A stretch of DNA of 64,000 bases. Source: Acanthosepion pharaonis (Eukaryota > Mollusca > Cephalopoda > Sepiida > Sepiidae). The notes beneath the pieces were generated by a model. That model saw only the letters and a list, made by a program, of their open reading frames with translations, was not told the origin of the DNA and searched no databases. Below, piece by piece: positions 32,346 to 42,590 of the stretch. Within the stretch, counting starts at the first letter, position 1, and every line of letters begins with the position of its first letter. Where the stretch lies: positions 463,501-527,500 of the forward strand of contig CAHIKZ030005580.1 of assembly GCA_903632075.3 (NCBI GenBank). The letters are read 5' to 3'. The translations under genes and the position numbers were made by a program.

Positions 32346-32575
32346 AATATCGGCGCGGAATTGTTAACCGAAGAACCGAGTTCAAGTTCTAGTTTTTTTC
32401 GTTATATTCACGTGGAAAAGGTATGAATCCATCTCTTCTCCCCAGCTATGGATTACTTAGTAAGACTTGTATCACTAAATTATTATTATTTTAAAAAAAT
32501 TCTCATAATCTAAAAATATTTTCTGACATTAAATAGCCTGTAAAGGGTTGATAAACCGTAAAAATCAATCTTCGC
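32346..32575 (+). mobile_element. 5S-tRNA composite SINE: tRNA-like part and body
   Basis: Follows the 5S-like head without a gap: GGCGCGGAATTGTTAACC, GAACCGAGTTCAAGTTC (decayed B-box), GTATGAATCCATCTCTTCTC, GCTATGGATTACTTAGTAAG and AAAGGGTTGATAAACCG. This is the most complete copy in the window and shows the order 5S, tRNA-like, body. Confidence 0.8.
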
Positions 32576-32729
32576 CCAAGACAAAATACCGAAGACTGTA
32601 AGGCGAATAAAAGAAGAAATCTGAAGAATTGTAAGTCCTCATTTCAGATTTTGTTCCAGTGCTGGGGAACCTACACGGATTTGCCAGTTAAGTATTCTTC
32701 TGTATGACGTGTTCTTTCAGTAACGTAAG

Positions 32730-33065
32730 TTTTCACTGATCTACGCAGCTTACTGTCCTTTATAGCCCTTAGTAAGTTTATTTCTTGCTATCACTCCCAA
32801 TCCCTTTTCTACCAAACCATTTACACCAATTAAGTCGGTTATCTGTGGCTTTGCTGTCTCTCTTGCCTTCAATAAGTCTTGTGAGTATGAAGTTCTCCAA
32901 ACCACCTTTCTTCATTATATACCCAAAGAATTTCAACTGTCTCTTTCAAATTTTATGCATAAGAGTCTTTTCTTCTATTTTTCTTAAAGCGTCCTCGCTA
33001 CTTAAACGTTCAATCCATGGTATTCTCAGCATCCTTCTTTAGAACCACATTTCTGCTGCCTAAAT
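32730..33065 (-). pseudogene. LINE D C-terminal part, copy 1 of tandem pair
   Basis: The minus strand decodes NVVLKKDAENTMD (decayed FYRRMLRI block) and then KEDALRKIEEKTLMHKI. On the plus strand the words CATGGTATTCTCAGCATCCT and AACCACATTTCTGCTGCCTA are diagnostic and recur in the adjoining copy. Confidence 0.7.
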
Positions 33066-33079
33066 CTGTCCGTTAGTTG

Positions 33080-33620
33080 CTCTTCATGTTACTGAACTGT
33101 TTTAGGGAAGGCTAAGCCCGAATGACGACGTTCTAATATAGGTATATATTAAGTATCCTGTTTATGTACCGTGTCCCAGCAGGGATTTGGCAATTTGGGA
33201 TCGCAAAATCTTGTGCCTTGTAGTTAATAATGTATATTCATTTTTTGATATTTCTCCCAAACCCTGCCTCGCCATCCATTTATTCTTACTTGTCCTTTGT
33301 CTCACTTGCTTTCAATCCACCATGTAAATACCAGATTTTCAAAGCCTTCTTTTCATATTTTATGCGCTCTAGAAAGTTCATCTGTCTCTTCCTACAAGTC
33401 TCCCTTTTCTTTTCATTTTCTATGAAGCTTCGTTCTTGCTTACATGTTCAGTCCATGGTATTCTCAGCATCCTTCTGTAGAACCACATTTCTGCTGCCTA
33501 AAGTTTCTTCTTTAACTGTAAGGAGTTTATCAGACCTTCATTGCTATCTATTTCATAAGGTTTCTCCTTGTTCATATTCTTTTTCTGTTTTTTGAACAGG
33601 AGTAGAGGATTATCCCTTGT
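33080..33620 (-). pseudogene. LINE D C-terminal part, copy 2 of tandem pair
   Basis: Minus strand: RQQKCGSTEGC then MLRIPWTEHVSKNEAS, then KRKGRLVGRDR. The 3' segment matches 26,400-26,590 (GGCAATTTGGGATCGCAAAA on the plus strand; CGAATGACGACGTTCTAATA). Same orientation as copy 1, head to tail. Confidence 0.75.
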
Positions 33621-34015
33621 TTTTTATTTAGTATTGAGTTTCCGGTCTCTTTCTCTTACGGACATCTCTTTCAATTCCGGAAACCCCTTCCGTGTTAGTG
33701 ACATTATGGTCTTGTTTGGAGATACACTGATTTTAAAAAAATCGGACAAGTAATGTTATTTCCTAGACTAACTATCACGCTGACCTCCAAACCGCCGACT
33801 TTGATGCGTTGAGGGAGGTACACCGAATTGTTGGAATTCACGGCGTTAAAAAACACCGAATCTCCGGAAGGCATAAAAATAGATATCGACATAAATAAGA
33901 AATATTCATAATTTTTCGACCAGACACGTTATGAGCAAATAAGCAATTATCAGAACATTGTCGAACTGAGAACTTTTTGTCCTACACCCTCATAGCTAGG
34001 CTGAGAGAAAAAAGA
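33621..34015. other. No recognised feature
   Basis: Moderately AT-rich; short frames without family resemblance. Confidence 0.35.
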
Positions 34016-34033
34016 AACAAACAGACCTAGGCT

Positions 34034-34070
34034 GAGATAGATAGATAGAGAGATAGATAACAGGCATGGA

Positions 34071-34122
<52 letters not shown>

Positions 34123-34199
34123 AGGGAATAGATAGATAGATAGGTAGATAGATAGATAACGAGCAGGAAAGAAAGAAAGAAAGAAATATTAACAAAGAA

Positions 34200-34245
<46 letters not shown>

Positions 34246-34346
34246 GAAATGCATGGAAAGAAAGAAAGAAAGAAGGAAATAGATAGATAGATAGATAACA
34301 AGTATGAAAGAAAGAAAAAAAGAAAGAAAGAAATATTAACTAAGAA

Positions 34347-34394
<48 letters not shown>

Positions 34395-34403
34395 CGAGCA
34401 GGA

Positions 34404-34435
<32 letters not shown>

Positions 34436-34440
34436 AGGGA

Positions 34441-34488
<48 letters not shown>

Positions 34489-34545
34489 CGAGCAGGAAAG
34501 AAAGAAAGAAATATTAACAAAGAAATAGATAGATAGATAAGTGAA
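34034..34545 (+). repeat. (GATA)n/(GAAA)n compound array with higher-order units
   Basis: Alternating GATA and GAAA runs. Units joined by ATAACGAGCAGGAAAG or by AATATTAACAAAGAAATAG recur three or four times, so larger blocks have been copied. Minus-strand Tyr-Leu-Ser-Ile frames are artefacts. Confidence 0.9.
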
Positions 34546-35720
34546 AATTATTGGCCTGAAATTTAACGACAATTCCTACATAATTTATCTTTATGTCTCT
34601 TTCACTTCTGCTTCCGATGCAGAATCGATGAAAAGGCAACAGCGTTAATTTAAATTTCCATGAATAGTTAGATTGAGTATTCATGACAATAACAACAAAT
34701 GTATGAATGAATAAAACTCTTCTCGCAATAGCCATACGTTATCTTGATCGAACAAACGAGTCTTTGTGCAATTCTATGCGGCACTTATTAACATGCCTTT
34801 TGAAGTGCTTGCATCAATACCCAGCAAATATGTCATTGTGATTAAAACCGTAGCCTGACCAATTTCTCCCCTATCTTTACAATACTAAAGCGCATTCCCT
34901 CACCGCTCTGACCTCCAAGTTACACAACTGTTCAAATTAGAAGACTTCACAGGCGTAACATTATCGGCTCAGCCATCAGGCACTGAACATCTAGCCGCTT
35001 TAGTACGTTACACTCTATATTTAAGAATTTTCTTCCGCTGAACTAATACATCTGACGAGATAAAAAGCTTTCAAAATGAACTCTTTCCTGAACGGATTTA
35101 ATTCAGTAGGGGAACTCAATTGGGATTAAAAGTAATTCAGATCTTTGTTCTATACATTAATTCAGTTAAAGCAAGCTCTAGGAAAGAACGAATGACGGAC
35201 ATACTGAAAGTCATTTGGTAACGTTGTTCCTTCTTAAAATTATAAATTATCTCATCTTCAACTCCAATGTTTTTGGAACGGTTTCGATACAAGGAATACA
35301 TATTCATTTTCTCGAAAAGTCACGTGATCAGCTGTCCGTTAAATATTTAATTGGTACACCAAACGTAAAGTCTTGAAAATGAGTCGTTAAATATTAATCT
35401 TACGTCTGCTCTTTGAAAGTAATTAATCATCTACGTACTGTAGGGATGATATAAAGAGCGATTATTTCCCTTTGTTGGAGACAAAATCCAGAGGATCATA
35501 TGACAGCCGGTGACATCTGTTCACAGAAATCCCACATCAGTTGCTTTTTAGCATGCGGGTGAAGCAAGAAGTGTCTACCTAAACCAGTTGCTATGTAAGC
35601 CGCAGAGAAGACAGACGTCACAAACTCACAGTGGTAGGGCAGACAGAGAAAACTATACAGTTGCTTGTTTTCCTATTAGGAAATATTACAAGTAAGACCC
35701 TCTCTCTTTTTGCTTGTTAT
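34546..35720. other. No recognised gene or repeat
   Basis: More balanced composition than most of the window. I see no convincing ORF, splice-linked exon or repeat family. It could be intergenic or intronic single-copy sequence. Confidence 0.4.
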
Positions 35721-35723
35721 ATA

Positions 35724-36666
35724 CAGTGCTGTTCGATAAAAATGACTCACCTGATTTTTTTTACTTAAAAATTTTTTCGCCTATTGTTTTTGGAGTCAAA
35801 CTAATTTTTAATCTTACTAATATAAAGACCCCTTCCCGACCACCTAGTAAAAAAAGTTTACTCACCATTAGGTATTCTATTGATAATTATAATTTTGGAT
35901 ATAAATAAGATTTAGGGAGAAACTCTGTGCAAAAAGTGACTCACTTATTTCCTGCAACTAGTAATCAATAGAAACATAACCGAACAGCTTTAAATAAAGA
36001 ATAATAGAGGTAAAATTTATTTATAATAGGTAATATAGTTCAAAATATCTAATAATCTATGGGTCCTCCTTTATTTTGAATAACCTTTTCAACCCTTTTT
36101 GCCATTGACTTGATTAGGTTCTGGCAAATCTCATTTCCAAGCATTGAATTCCATTCGGATATGAAATTCACAATCAAATCTTCTTTGTTGCTCAACTGCT
36201 TTCTCGAGAGCCTGTACTTTATAATGCTCCATAAGTTTTCTATGTGGTTGAAGTCAGGAGATTGGGGCGGCCATGTCATAACACTCACCTGCTTCTCATC
36301 AAAGTATTCCTTCATCAATTTTGATTTGTGACAGGGAGCATTATCCTGCATAAAAATGAACTTGGTGGGGTCGATTTGCACCCTTTCAGCAGAAGGGAGC
36401 AGACAAGACTAAAATTCTCTTGTACTGCTCGCTCCTGAGGGTCTTTTCAATAGGTTTTAAGAAACTAGTTCCATGAAAAGAAAAGCATCCCCAGAACAGT
36501 ATACTGAACGGATTCTTGACAGTACTTACTGCTAAATTCAAAGAGCTTTCAACGCTTCTTCTTCGGATTTTAGATCGCTTATCCTTTGAATTTAGCTTTC
36601 GTTTCATCGCAGAAGAGAACATTTCGTAAAAAAAATCAAGTGAATCACTTTTATCGAACAGCACTG
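35724..36666 (-). mobile_element. Tc1-type transposon, 943 bp, internally deleted
   Basis: Terminal inverted repeats begin CAGTGCTGTTCGATAAAA at both ends and are flanked by TA (35,722-35,723 and 36,667-36,668). The right end is GTGATTCACTTG, the left GTGACTCACCTG (inward reading). Similarity runs about 38 bases. Tc1 elements are usually 1.2-1.7 kb, so about half a kilobase is missing. What remains inside is the C-terminal half of a transposase on the minus strand. Confidence 0.9.
36049..36664 (-). pseudogene. Tc1-like DDE transposase, N-terminally deleted, frameshifted
   Basis: The first frame starts within the terminal repeat (MLFDKSDSLDFFYEMFSSAM at 36,664 downward) and contains NPFSILFWGCFSFHGTSFL, the WGCFSxxG block of Tc1 transposases, then SEQYKRIL. 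A one-base shift near 36,395 moves to a frame that starts QIDPTKFIFMQDNAPCHKS and continues with WPPQSPDFNHIENLW, ending at a stop near 36,049. The Asp of MQDNAPCH and the Glu of NHIENLW are 34 residues apart, the DD34E spacing. The DNA-binding domain and the first catalytic Asp are deleted, so it cannot be active. Confidence 0.9.
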
Positions 36667-36719
36667 TACATATGGTATATTTTATCCGTGTGGTATTAAT
36701 TAATTATACTGGTACCAAT

Positions 36720-37079
36720 CCCTAAACCAGTTTTAAAGCTGTATAACTCTCCTTATTCCATAGCCGTGCGAAGATTGTGTTATCGGAACAAGTGGGGTGC
36801 GAACTGAGCAGCTGCCCGTCGACAGAAAGCAAGACCAGGCCGGATTTCCATATATTATTGAAAGAAAGACATTCGGATTACTAACATAAAACCAGAGAAT
36901 GTCTCATATCGAGAATATTTAACATTGATAAACATAAGGAAAAATGAAGACTTGAAGACGGTCACGAGACCAGAAACACGTGTAGTAAAATTATGGAAAA
37001 TAAAGCATAATATTTTTTTCTAAAAAAATCCACATTACAACCAAAAACTTTTGAGGCACCTCTCTTCTCTTCTTTTTAA

Positions 37080-37080
<1 letters not shown>
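36720..37080. other. No recognised feature
   Basis: No repeat family or ORF recognised between the Tc1 element and the ATCT microsatellite. Confidence 0.35.

Positions 37081-37124
<44 letters not shown>
37081..37124 (+). repeat. (ATCT)n microsatellite
   Basis: Eleven near-perfect tetranucleotide units. Confidence 0.95.
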
Positions 37125-37589
37125 GAGTTATTATGTGTTGTCTTTTGATTGGACGATAACTTCGTCAATTTCTTTACCTACCATTCAAAAACTTAACTTT
37201 GTTAATGATTTTATTCTGTTACCCTTTTCTCATTTATTGATTGTAGTAACGAAATGTTTTTATGGATGAGAAAGTATTTACAAATTTGTAGGAAAAAAGT
37301 TTCGAGTCCTAACGTTATTTTTTTTTGTTTCTTTTATATTATATTTTTGTTACTATTGGTTTACTTGTGAATTCATTTCTTTATTATTTTTCTCTCAAAT
37401 ATTTATTTTTGGCAACAACAATAATATTAAATGTTCCCATATATTTAATGACAATTTCATACTTGTATTAATTGCATTCTTTTCTTATTTATTGATTCGT
37501 TTCTATCATTAAAGTAATAAGAAGTCAAATCGGTACATTTGATAACGTACTGTTAAATCCAATCTACACTATATATGATCGTTATTTGT

Positions 37590-37990
37590 CATGGTAGAAG
37601 GCTAACATGTCCGAGTTGTCCCAAGAGTGAAGCAGTCTGGAGTTCTGACGCCTGTAGGACGACCGAAGAGTCGAAAATGAAGTCGGGCTGGCGTAGCTGA
37701 AGGGGGAACTTAACAGACCAAGCATCCGAAAGGTCTCATGCAACCAGGTTTGCCAGATCGCGCCTGTCTCAATCCGCTTTGAGTCGCGAGGGAGACGGTT
37801 CTGGTAAAGTGTGTAGACTTCTCTGTGGCGGAGAATGGTCCAGGGAAATCAAATTCACGCAAAGGGTCTGGTCAAAATCTCTTTGATTCACATCCATCTC
37901 CGCCACCGCCACCAAGAGAGAGAAAGGGAATTAGGAGAGCGGCTGACGGCCACGAAACTCGAATTTGAGCAGGTACCGACAACAACAGCA
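37590..37990. other. GC-richer island, unidentified
   Basis: Clearly higher GC and more CpG than its flanks (CTGACGCCTGTAGGACGACC, GAGTCGCGAGGGAGACGG, CATCTCCGCCACCGCC). No long frame and no RNA gene that I recognise. It could be part of a repeat with a GC-rich head or an isolated regulatory or exonic remnant. Confidence 0.35.
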
Positions 37991-38109
37991 ACAAAAATTT
38001 AACTTCTGAGTGGTAAGAAAAGTCGGATAATAAAATTCAAATTCCTGTAAGCTTTATACTACTTTTTGTAGATATTCATATTCGAAGGTAAGTGAACAAT
38101 TCGAGCGCT

Positions 38110-38330
38110 GGACAGTCTCTTCACAGATGAAGACAATGGAAATCTTGTTCTAGAGAAGAATGCTAAGAATACCTTCGACTGAAGATGCGTGTAACAATGA
38201 ATTTTTAAGAAATATGGAAAAAAATATTCTCAGCATCGAAAAGAGACAGTTCACATATCAGATACATTATGTGAGAAAGGAAAGCTTGGAAAATATAACA
38301 CACACAAAACAATGAATGCCAGAGAAGATG
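38110..38330 (+). pseudogene. LINE D C-terminal fragment
   Basis: Encodes RRMLRIPSTEDACNNEFLRN, then EKRQFTYQIHYVRKESLENI, the LINE D C-terminal block in decayed form. Confidence 0.7.
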
Positions 38331-38602
38331 TTGAGTATTAAATTCAAAGTTACTGTCTGAAGTTCATATTTTTTCTATTTTTCTTCAAGTACTTTCGACT
38401 TTCCCTTCATTATCAGGAAACGTCTACTACCTGGTAGTTATAACTCCTTTGTCTGAATCTGGGTATCCATTTATACGCTGGACGTTTGAAATAGTCTAAC
38501 ATGACGTCACGTGTACCTACGATTGAGAACGAGGCAGTACACAAATAATGCGATTTGTTTATTTTATTTTATCAATTATTTTGTTAATTTTTAATACTTA
38601 TA

Positions 38603-38969
38603 CAGGGTGTCCATAAAGTACGTGTGCACTTTAAAAAATTTATAACCTTATTTGTATTTGCGATAGAAATAATTTGTAAAAAGGATTAGAAACAATTAAA
38701 TCTATATTTTTTAAAGATTTTATTGAAATTTTATATAAGTTTCCACATGTCCTCCATCATTAGCAATAGAAAGGGTAATACGATTTTGCTGTTCACGGAA
38801 AACATTTGCCAACTGATTTGCAGTAATGCCTGAAATCACATTAGTTATTTTATCTATACTTAAAACTAGGTACATTAAACTTTATAACATTTTTTACAGA
38901 TTATTTCTATTGCAAATACAAATAAAGTTATAATTTTTTAAAGTGCACACGAACTTTATGGACACGCTG
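38603..38969 (-). mobile_element. Mariner-type MITE, 367 bp
   Basis: Ends CAGGGTGTCCATAAAGTA and (reversed right end) CAGCGTGTCCATAAAGTT, each bordered by TA. The inverted repeats extend about 80 bases with roughly seven differences. The interior holds only the last part of a transposase on the minus strand, so it arose by deletion of a larger mariner-type element. Confidence 0.85.
38720..38887 (-). pseudogene. C-terminal remnant of mariner-type transposase
   Basis: An open minus-strand segment of about 55 codons reads SIDKITNVISGITANQLANV, then FREQQNRITLSIANDGGHVE, then TYIKFQ and a stop. The ending with an xxGGHxE-like motif is how many mariner-type transposases end. It survives inside the MITE next to its terminal repeat. 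Confidence 0.65.
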
Positions 38970-39214
38970 TATATATTTCCATTATATTTTATGCGCTTCA
39001 AGATAACATCTGCTGTGATTAATGATATTTTATGTACTGTTTATTGTGTATAATAATAGCTTCTAAAGTTTTGCGTCTTTCCTTGCAATTGGTGCACACA
39101 TCGACAAACACATCATGGTCAATCAAAATGTAACTATCAACGTAAGACAAATATTACTTGACAAAACCAAATTACTCTATAGCACCAATTGCAAGGAAAA
39201 AACTCCAAACTCTG

Positions 39215-39355
39215 TCTATATTTCTGAGATGAGGTATTATGTACACGATTTACATCATTCGGACTAGTGTCCTCATCTTTGTCGCCATATTTATTACAAC
39301 GTTTCAGCCGTTGTACGCTCCGGCCTTCTTCAGGTGGTTGGAATGTCGAACTGAA
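39215..39355 (-). repeat. GCCGAAACGTTG-type repeat, 3' part, inverted
   Basis: Reverse complement of the 3' part of the next feature (GAAACGTTGTAATAAATATG, GACAAAGATGAGGACACTAG, AATACCTCATCTCAGAAATA). With the plus-strand copy it forms a head-on inverted pair. Confidence 0.75.
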
Positions 39356-39665
39356 TCCTGGATAAAGGCGTGGGTTAGATCCAGTGACAGGACCCAAAGA
39401 GTGTGAAATCAATACCCGGTTAAGGCAGTGGAGAACTTGGAGAGGTGAATTAACAGGAGATAACTGATAACTGACATCCATTAAACATGGCACGTGGAAC
39501 TAGAACAGTCTACCCCAGTGAGCCAAATAAATGGTTCAGTTCGACATTCCCACCACCTGAAGAAGGCCGGAGCGTACCATATGCCGAAACGTTGTAATAA
39601 ATATGGCGAGAAATATGAGGACACTAGGCCGAATAATGTAAATAGTGTACTCCAAACTCTATCTT
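39356..39665 (+). mobile_element. tRNA-derived long SINE, GCCGAAACGTTG family
   Basis: The head GGATAAAGGCGTGGGTTAGA...GAGTGTGAAATCAATACCC is tRNA-like (compare 55,470-55,560 with GGCTCAGTG and GTTGTGAGTTCAATAGG). It is followed by GGCACGTGGAACTAGAACAG, AAATAAATGGTTCAGTTCGA, CACCTGAAGAAGGCCGGAGC, GCCGAAACGTTGTAATAAAT and GTCCGAATAATG-like sequence. No ORF. The CTGAAGA...CCGAAAC section resembles a degenerate hammerhead core. Confidence 0.7.
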
Positions 39666-41355
39666 TTTATAGCTGAACGCCACATGCAAAATGAAATAAA
39701 TATTTTTCCTCACACCATTGGGAATATATAGTGAGGGTGACGCAAAACGTTTTTAACCTGTTTAGTTTCTGTTTGAATAATTCAAAGTGTTTTTCAGTGA
39801 TTCTTATGACAAATGGTGTCCAGATGGCTAAACGTCGTATCTGAAAGCTTGGAAAGAAGAAACTCAAATTAGTTTAGTGATTTTTTTAGATATTAAACAT
39901 TTTGTGGGATGGCGAATTATCACATGCTGTTACACGATTTGGAGATTTTTTACTGTTACGCCTCGTATATATAAAAGCCAGCTCGTGTCGTTTGTCAAGA
40001 TTGACGCTATCGCGATATTCAGCCTGCTAGAACAGAAGAAACAACTCGAGCTGTTGACGTTGCAAAGCGTTTTTCTTCTCTGTCAAGATAGTCTATAGCT
40101 TGATGTTTGGCTTCTGGTCTTTTTCTTTTTTCTTACCTCGTCCGGGATTTTTTTCTTGTCCAAGATATTAGCCTGTCTGGTAAGTTGTCTGTTGCTTACA
40201 TCAATATTGCTTCTTTTTTTATAGTACATTCTTGAAATACATTCGTAAAATGAAACGGTAAAGGTCATCAGTGATATTACGGATTTTGGGCATTGCAATG
40301 TCAGATCCGTCCTGCCAGGTACCCCGACCTATTGACAGGCTGCGTCTCTGCATAATTCACTCCACGATATACTTTTTAAAAACAATTATTATATCAGGAG
40401 GTAAATCTTACTTTTATAATGGCATCGATATTTGCATTAGCCAATCAGATTTTGTTTTGCATGCTCTCTACAGGTAAAAGGTCAACGGCGTGGTTTGCGC
40501 GCGCTTTCCTGTTTTGCCTGCACATGCGCCGACATTATGGCAAGTCTGTTTTACAACATGTTTTTACAATATGGATGACACTATATACACCGCTGAAAAA
40601 TTTATTTTCGTTCGAGCATTCTGGAGACAAAGCTTGAATTTGTAAACAGTGACTACTTCTGCTGATAATGCAAAGCTCTTCCTTGAAGTGAGCACTCTAG
40701 TTAACTGGGATGTTTATTCAAAAGAATAAATACGCAAAAATTCACCTTTCCTTCTACTGGGCGCTGATAAGCCTAGGGGTAAAGTTTCGATCCCAGCTTG
40801 AGGCAATCGGATGTTTGGCCACACTGATGAACTGTGATACAGCGAAACAGTTTGTCTGTGGATGACAATATATATAGTAACCTAGTAATCTTTGTTCTTT
40901 GCAGGCAAGACTTATTTGAAGCTACATAAAATTATAAGTAGTCACCTGCTTTTTCTGACAGAAAATTAACTCAACCTCAAGTGTCATGAATATTTCGCAT
41001 AAAACGATAAGTACGTTCATATATCTATGTTTCCGGGTTTAATAGGTAAAATACGATTCACAAGATTGCAACCTGTTTGTGGAATAAGAAAATTGTTTTT
41101 AGATTAGCGAAAAAATTAATCAGCTTTGAATTTGATTAACAAGAAACAAGATGAAAACGGAATTGACGATAAGATATCAGTAATTAATAACGCGAAATAT
41201 TTATGAGATAATGTTTTAACTTGTTCCTAATTTTTCTATATCGTTCAATAAAATTGATTTAAAGTTAAAAAAAAAGGAAGTAAATGTTTTTTTAATTTTA
41301 TTTTCAATTTGAATATTTTTTTCTAGGTGGCGTCTCCCTTCATAATTTCCTCTTC
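39666..41355. other. Mostly unassigned; TATA-like promoter motif
   Basis: TCGTATATATAAAAGCCAGC at 39,962-39,981 followed by GC-richer sequence could be the core promoter of an LTR or of an unrecognised gene. LTR borders could not be set. The minus-strand frame at 39,667-39,867 and plus-strand frames near 40,271-40,637 match nothing I know. From 40,640 the sequence is AT-rich. Confidence 0.3.
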
Positions 41356-41389
41356 TTCAATGTTCTAACCCACGTCAGTGGCCTTAGGG

Positions 41390-42030
41390 CACCTCCAAAA
41401 ATCCTGATGACCAAAGATTGGCAGCTGACCTCTCCTCCAGTCTAGCTCTAACATCTCAGCGAGAAAAAAAACTGGACGGTTACATTCAATACCGCGTATA
41501 CCAAGATCGCCGATCGGACCCTGAACTATCACCAATCCCGATACCTTGAGCGACTGTTGGGCCTTAAATTCACCCCCTGACCTGAAATGGAATTCGTACA
41601 TACGATCCATCGGTAAAGATGCAAGTAAAATAGTCGGTTCCCTGTACCGTTTCATGTGTTATCCTCTGTTTTTACAAGAGCCAGATCAGGGTGGGAATGA
41701 AATACAGGAGCTACCCAGTTCAGCCTCGATAGTCGAAAGCGTCTCAGCGTCCTTGTGGGTGAAAAAATTATCGCTACTTCTATGGAAAGTGTTCAGACGA
41801 ACTACACTCCTCAGTTCCACTAGTTCTAACCTTCACAGCTAGGACCCACAATCCTACGCTCATTGTAGCGAATGACCACCGTATCTCATGGGTGATATCG
41901 ACGTTGCACTTGAACAGCTTCTTCCTGCAAACCACTACTCTGAGGAGTCGACACCCAAGAAGATCTTTCCCGATCACTATAATCTAAACATGTTCAAATG
42001 TATGGTTAACCGTTATCTTCCGTTGGCAGG
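41390..42030 (+). pseudogene. LINE A-related ORF2 C-terminal segment, tandem unit 1
   Basis: Decodes with frame changes: LAADLSSSLALTSQ, IPRYLERLLGLKFTP, DLKWNSYIRSIGKDASKIVG and LYRFMCYPLFLQ, followed by YFYGKCSDELHS and, at 41,960-42,025, DHYNLNMFKCMVNRYL. These are ordered blocks of a CR1/Jockey-like LINE C-terminus. Missing middle parts show internal deletion. Confidence 0.75.
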
Positions 42031-42590
42031 GGATCTCCCCTCCAGTGTAGCTCTTGCATCTCAGTGGAAAAAAAAACTGCTTGGTTTCATTTAATACCGC
42101 ATATACCAACATCACCAATCGGACCCCGAACTCTCACCAGTCACGTTACCTTGCGCGACTATTGGGCCTTAAATTCACCTCTGACCTCAAATGAAATTCG
42201 TACATACGATCCATCGGTAAAGATGCAAGTAAAATGATTGGTTCCCTGTACCGTTCCACGTATTATCCTCTGTCTTTACAAGATCCAGATCAGGGCGGGA
42301 ATGGAATACTGCGGTCATATTTGGACAGGAACTCCCCAGTTCCGTCTCGATAGAGTCAAAAGCCTCTCCGCATCCTTGTGGGTGAAAAAATATTTTCCAC
42401 CCCAGCTACCCACCTTCCACAGACGTGATGCAGCAAGCCTTTCAGTGCATTATCATTACTTCTATGGAAAGTGTTCAGACGAACTACATTCCTGAGTTCC
42501 ACCAATTCTAACCTTGATGGCTAAGACCCGCCATGCTACACACATTTTAGCGAACCACACTAATTACCTCCGTATTTCATTAGCGAGACC
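42031..42590 (+). pseudogene. LINE A-related ORF2 C-terminal segment, tandem unit 2
   Basis: Starts again at LPSSVALASQW, then LARLLGLKFTSDLK, SYIRSIGKDASKMIGSLYRS, AGMEYCGHIWTGTP, LPTFHRRDAASLSVHYHYF and YGKCSDELHS. More complete in the middle than unit 1 but lacking the FKCMVNRYL end. Same strand, adjacent to unit 1. Confidence 0.75.

Noticed and set aside
33950..34572. Minus-strand Tyr-Leu-Ser-Ile frames
   Set aside because: Translation of (GATA)n/(GAAA)n arrays.
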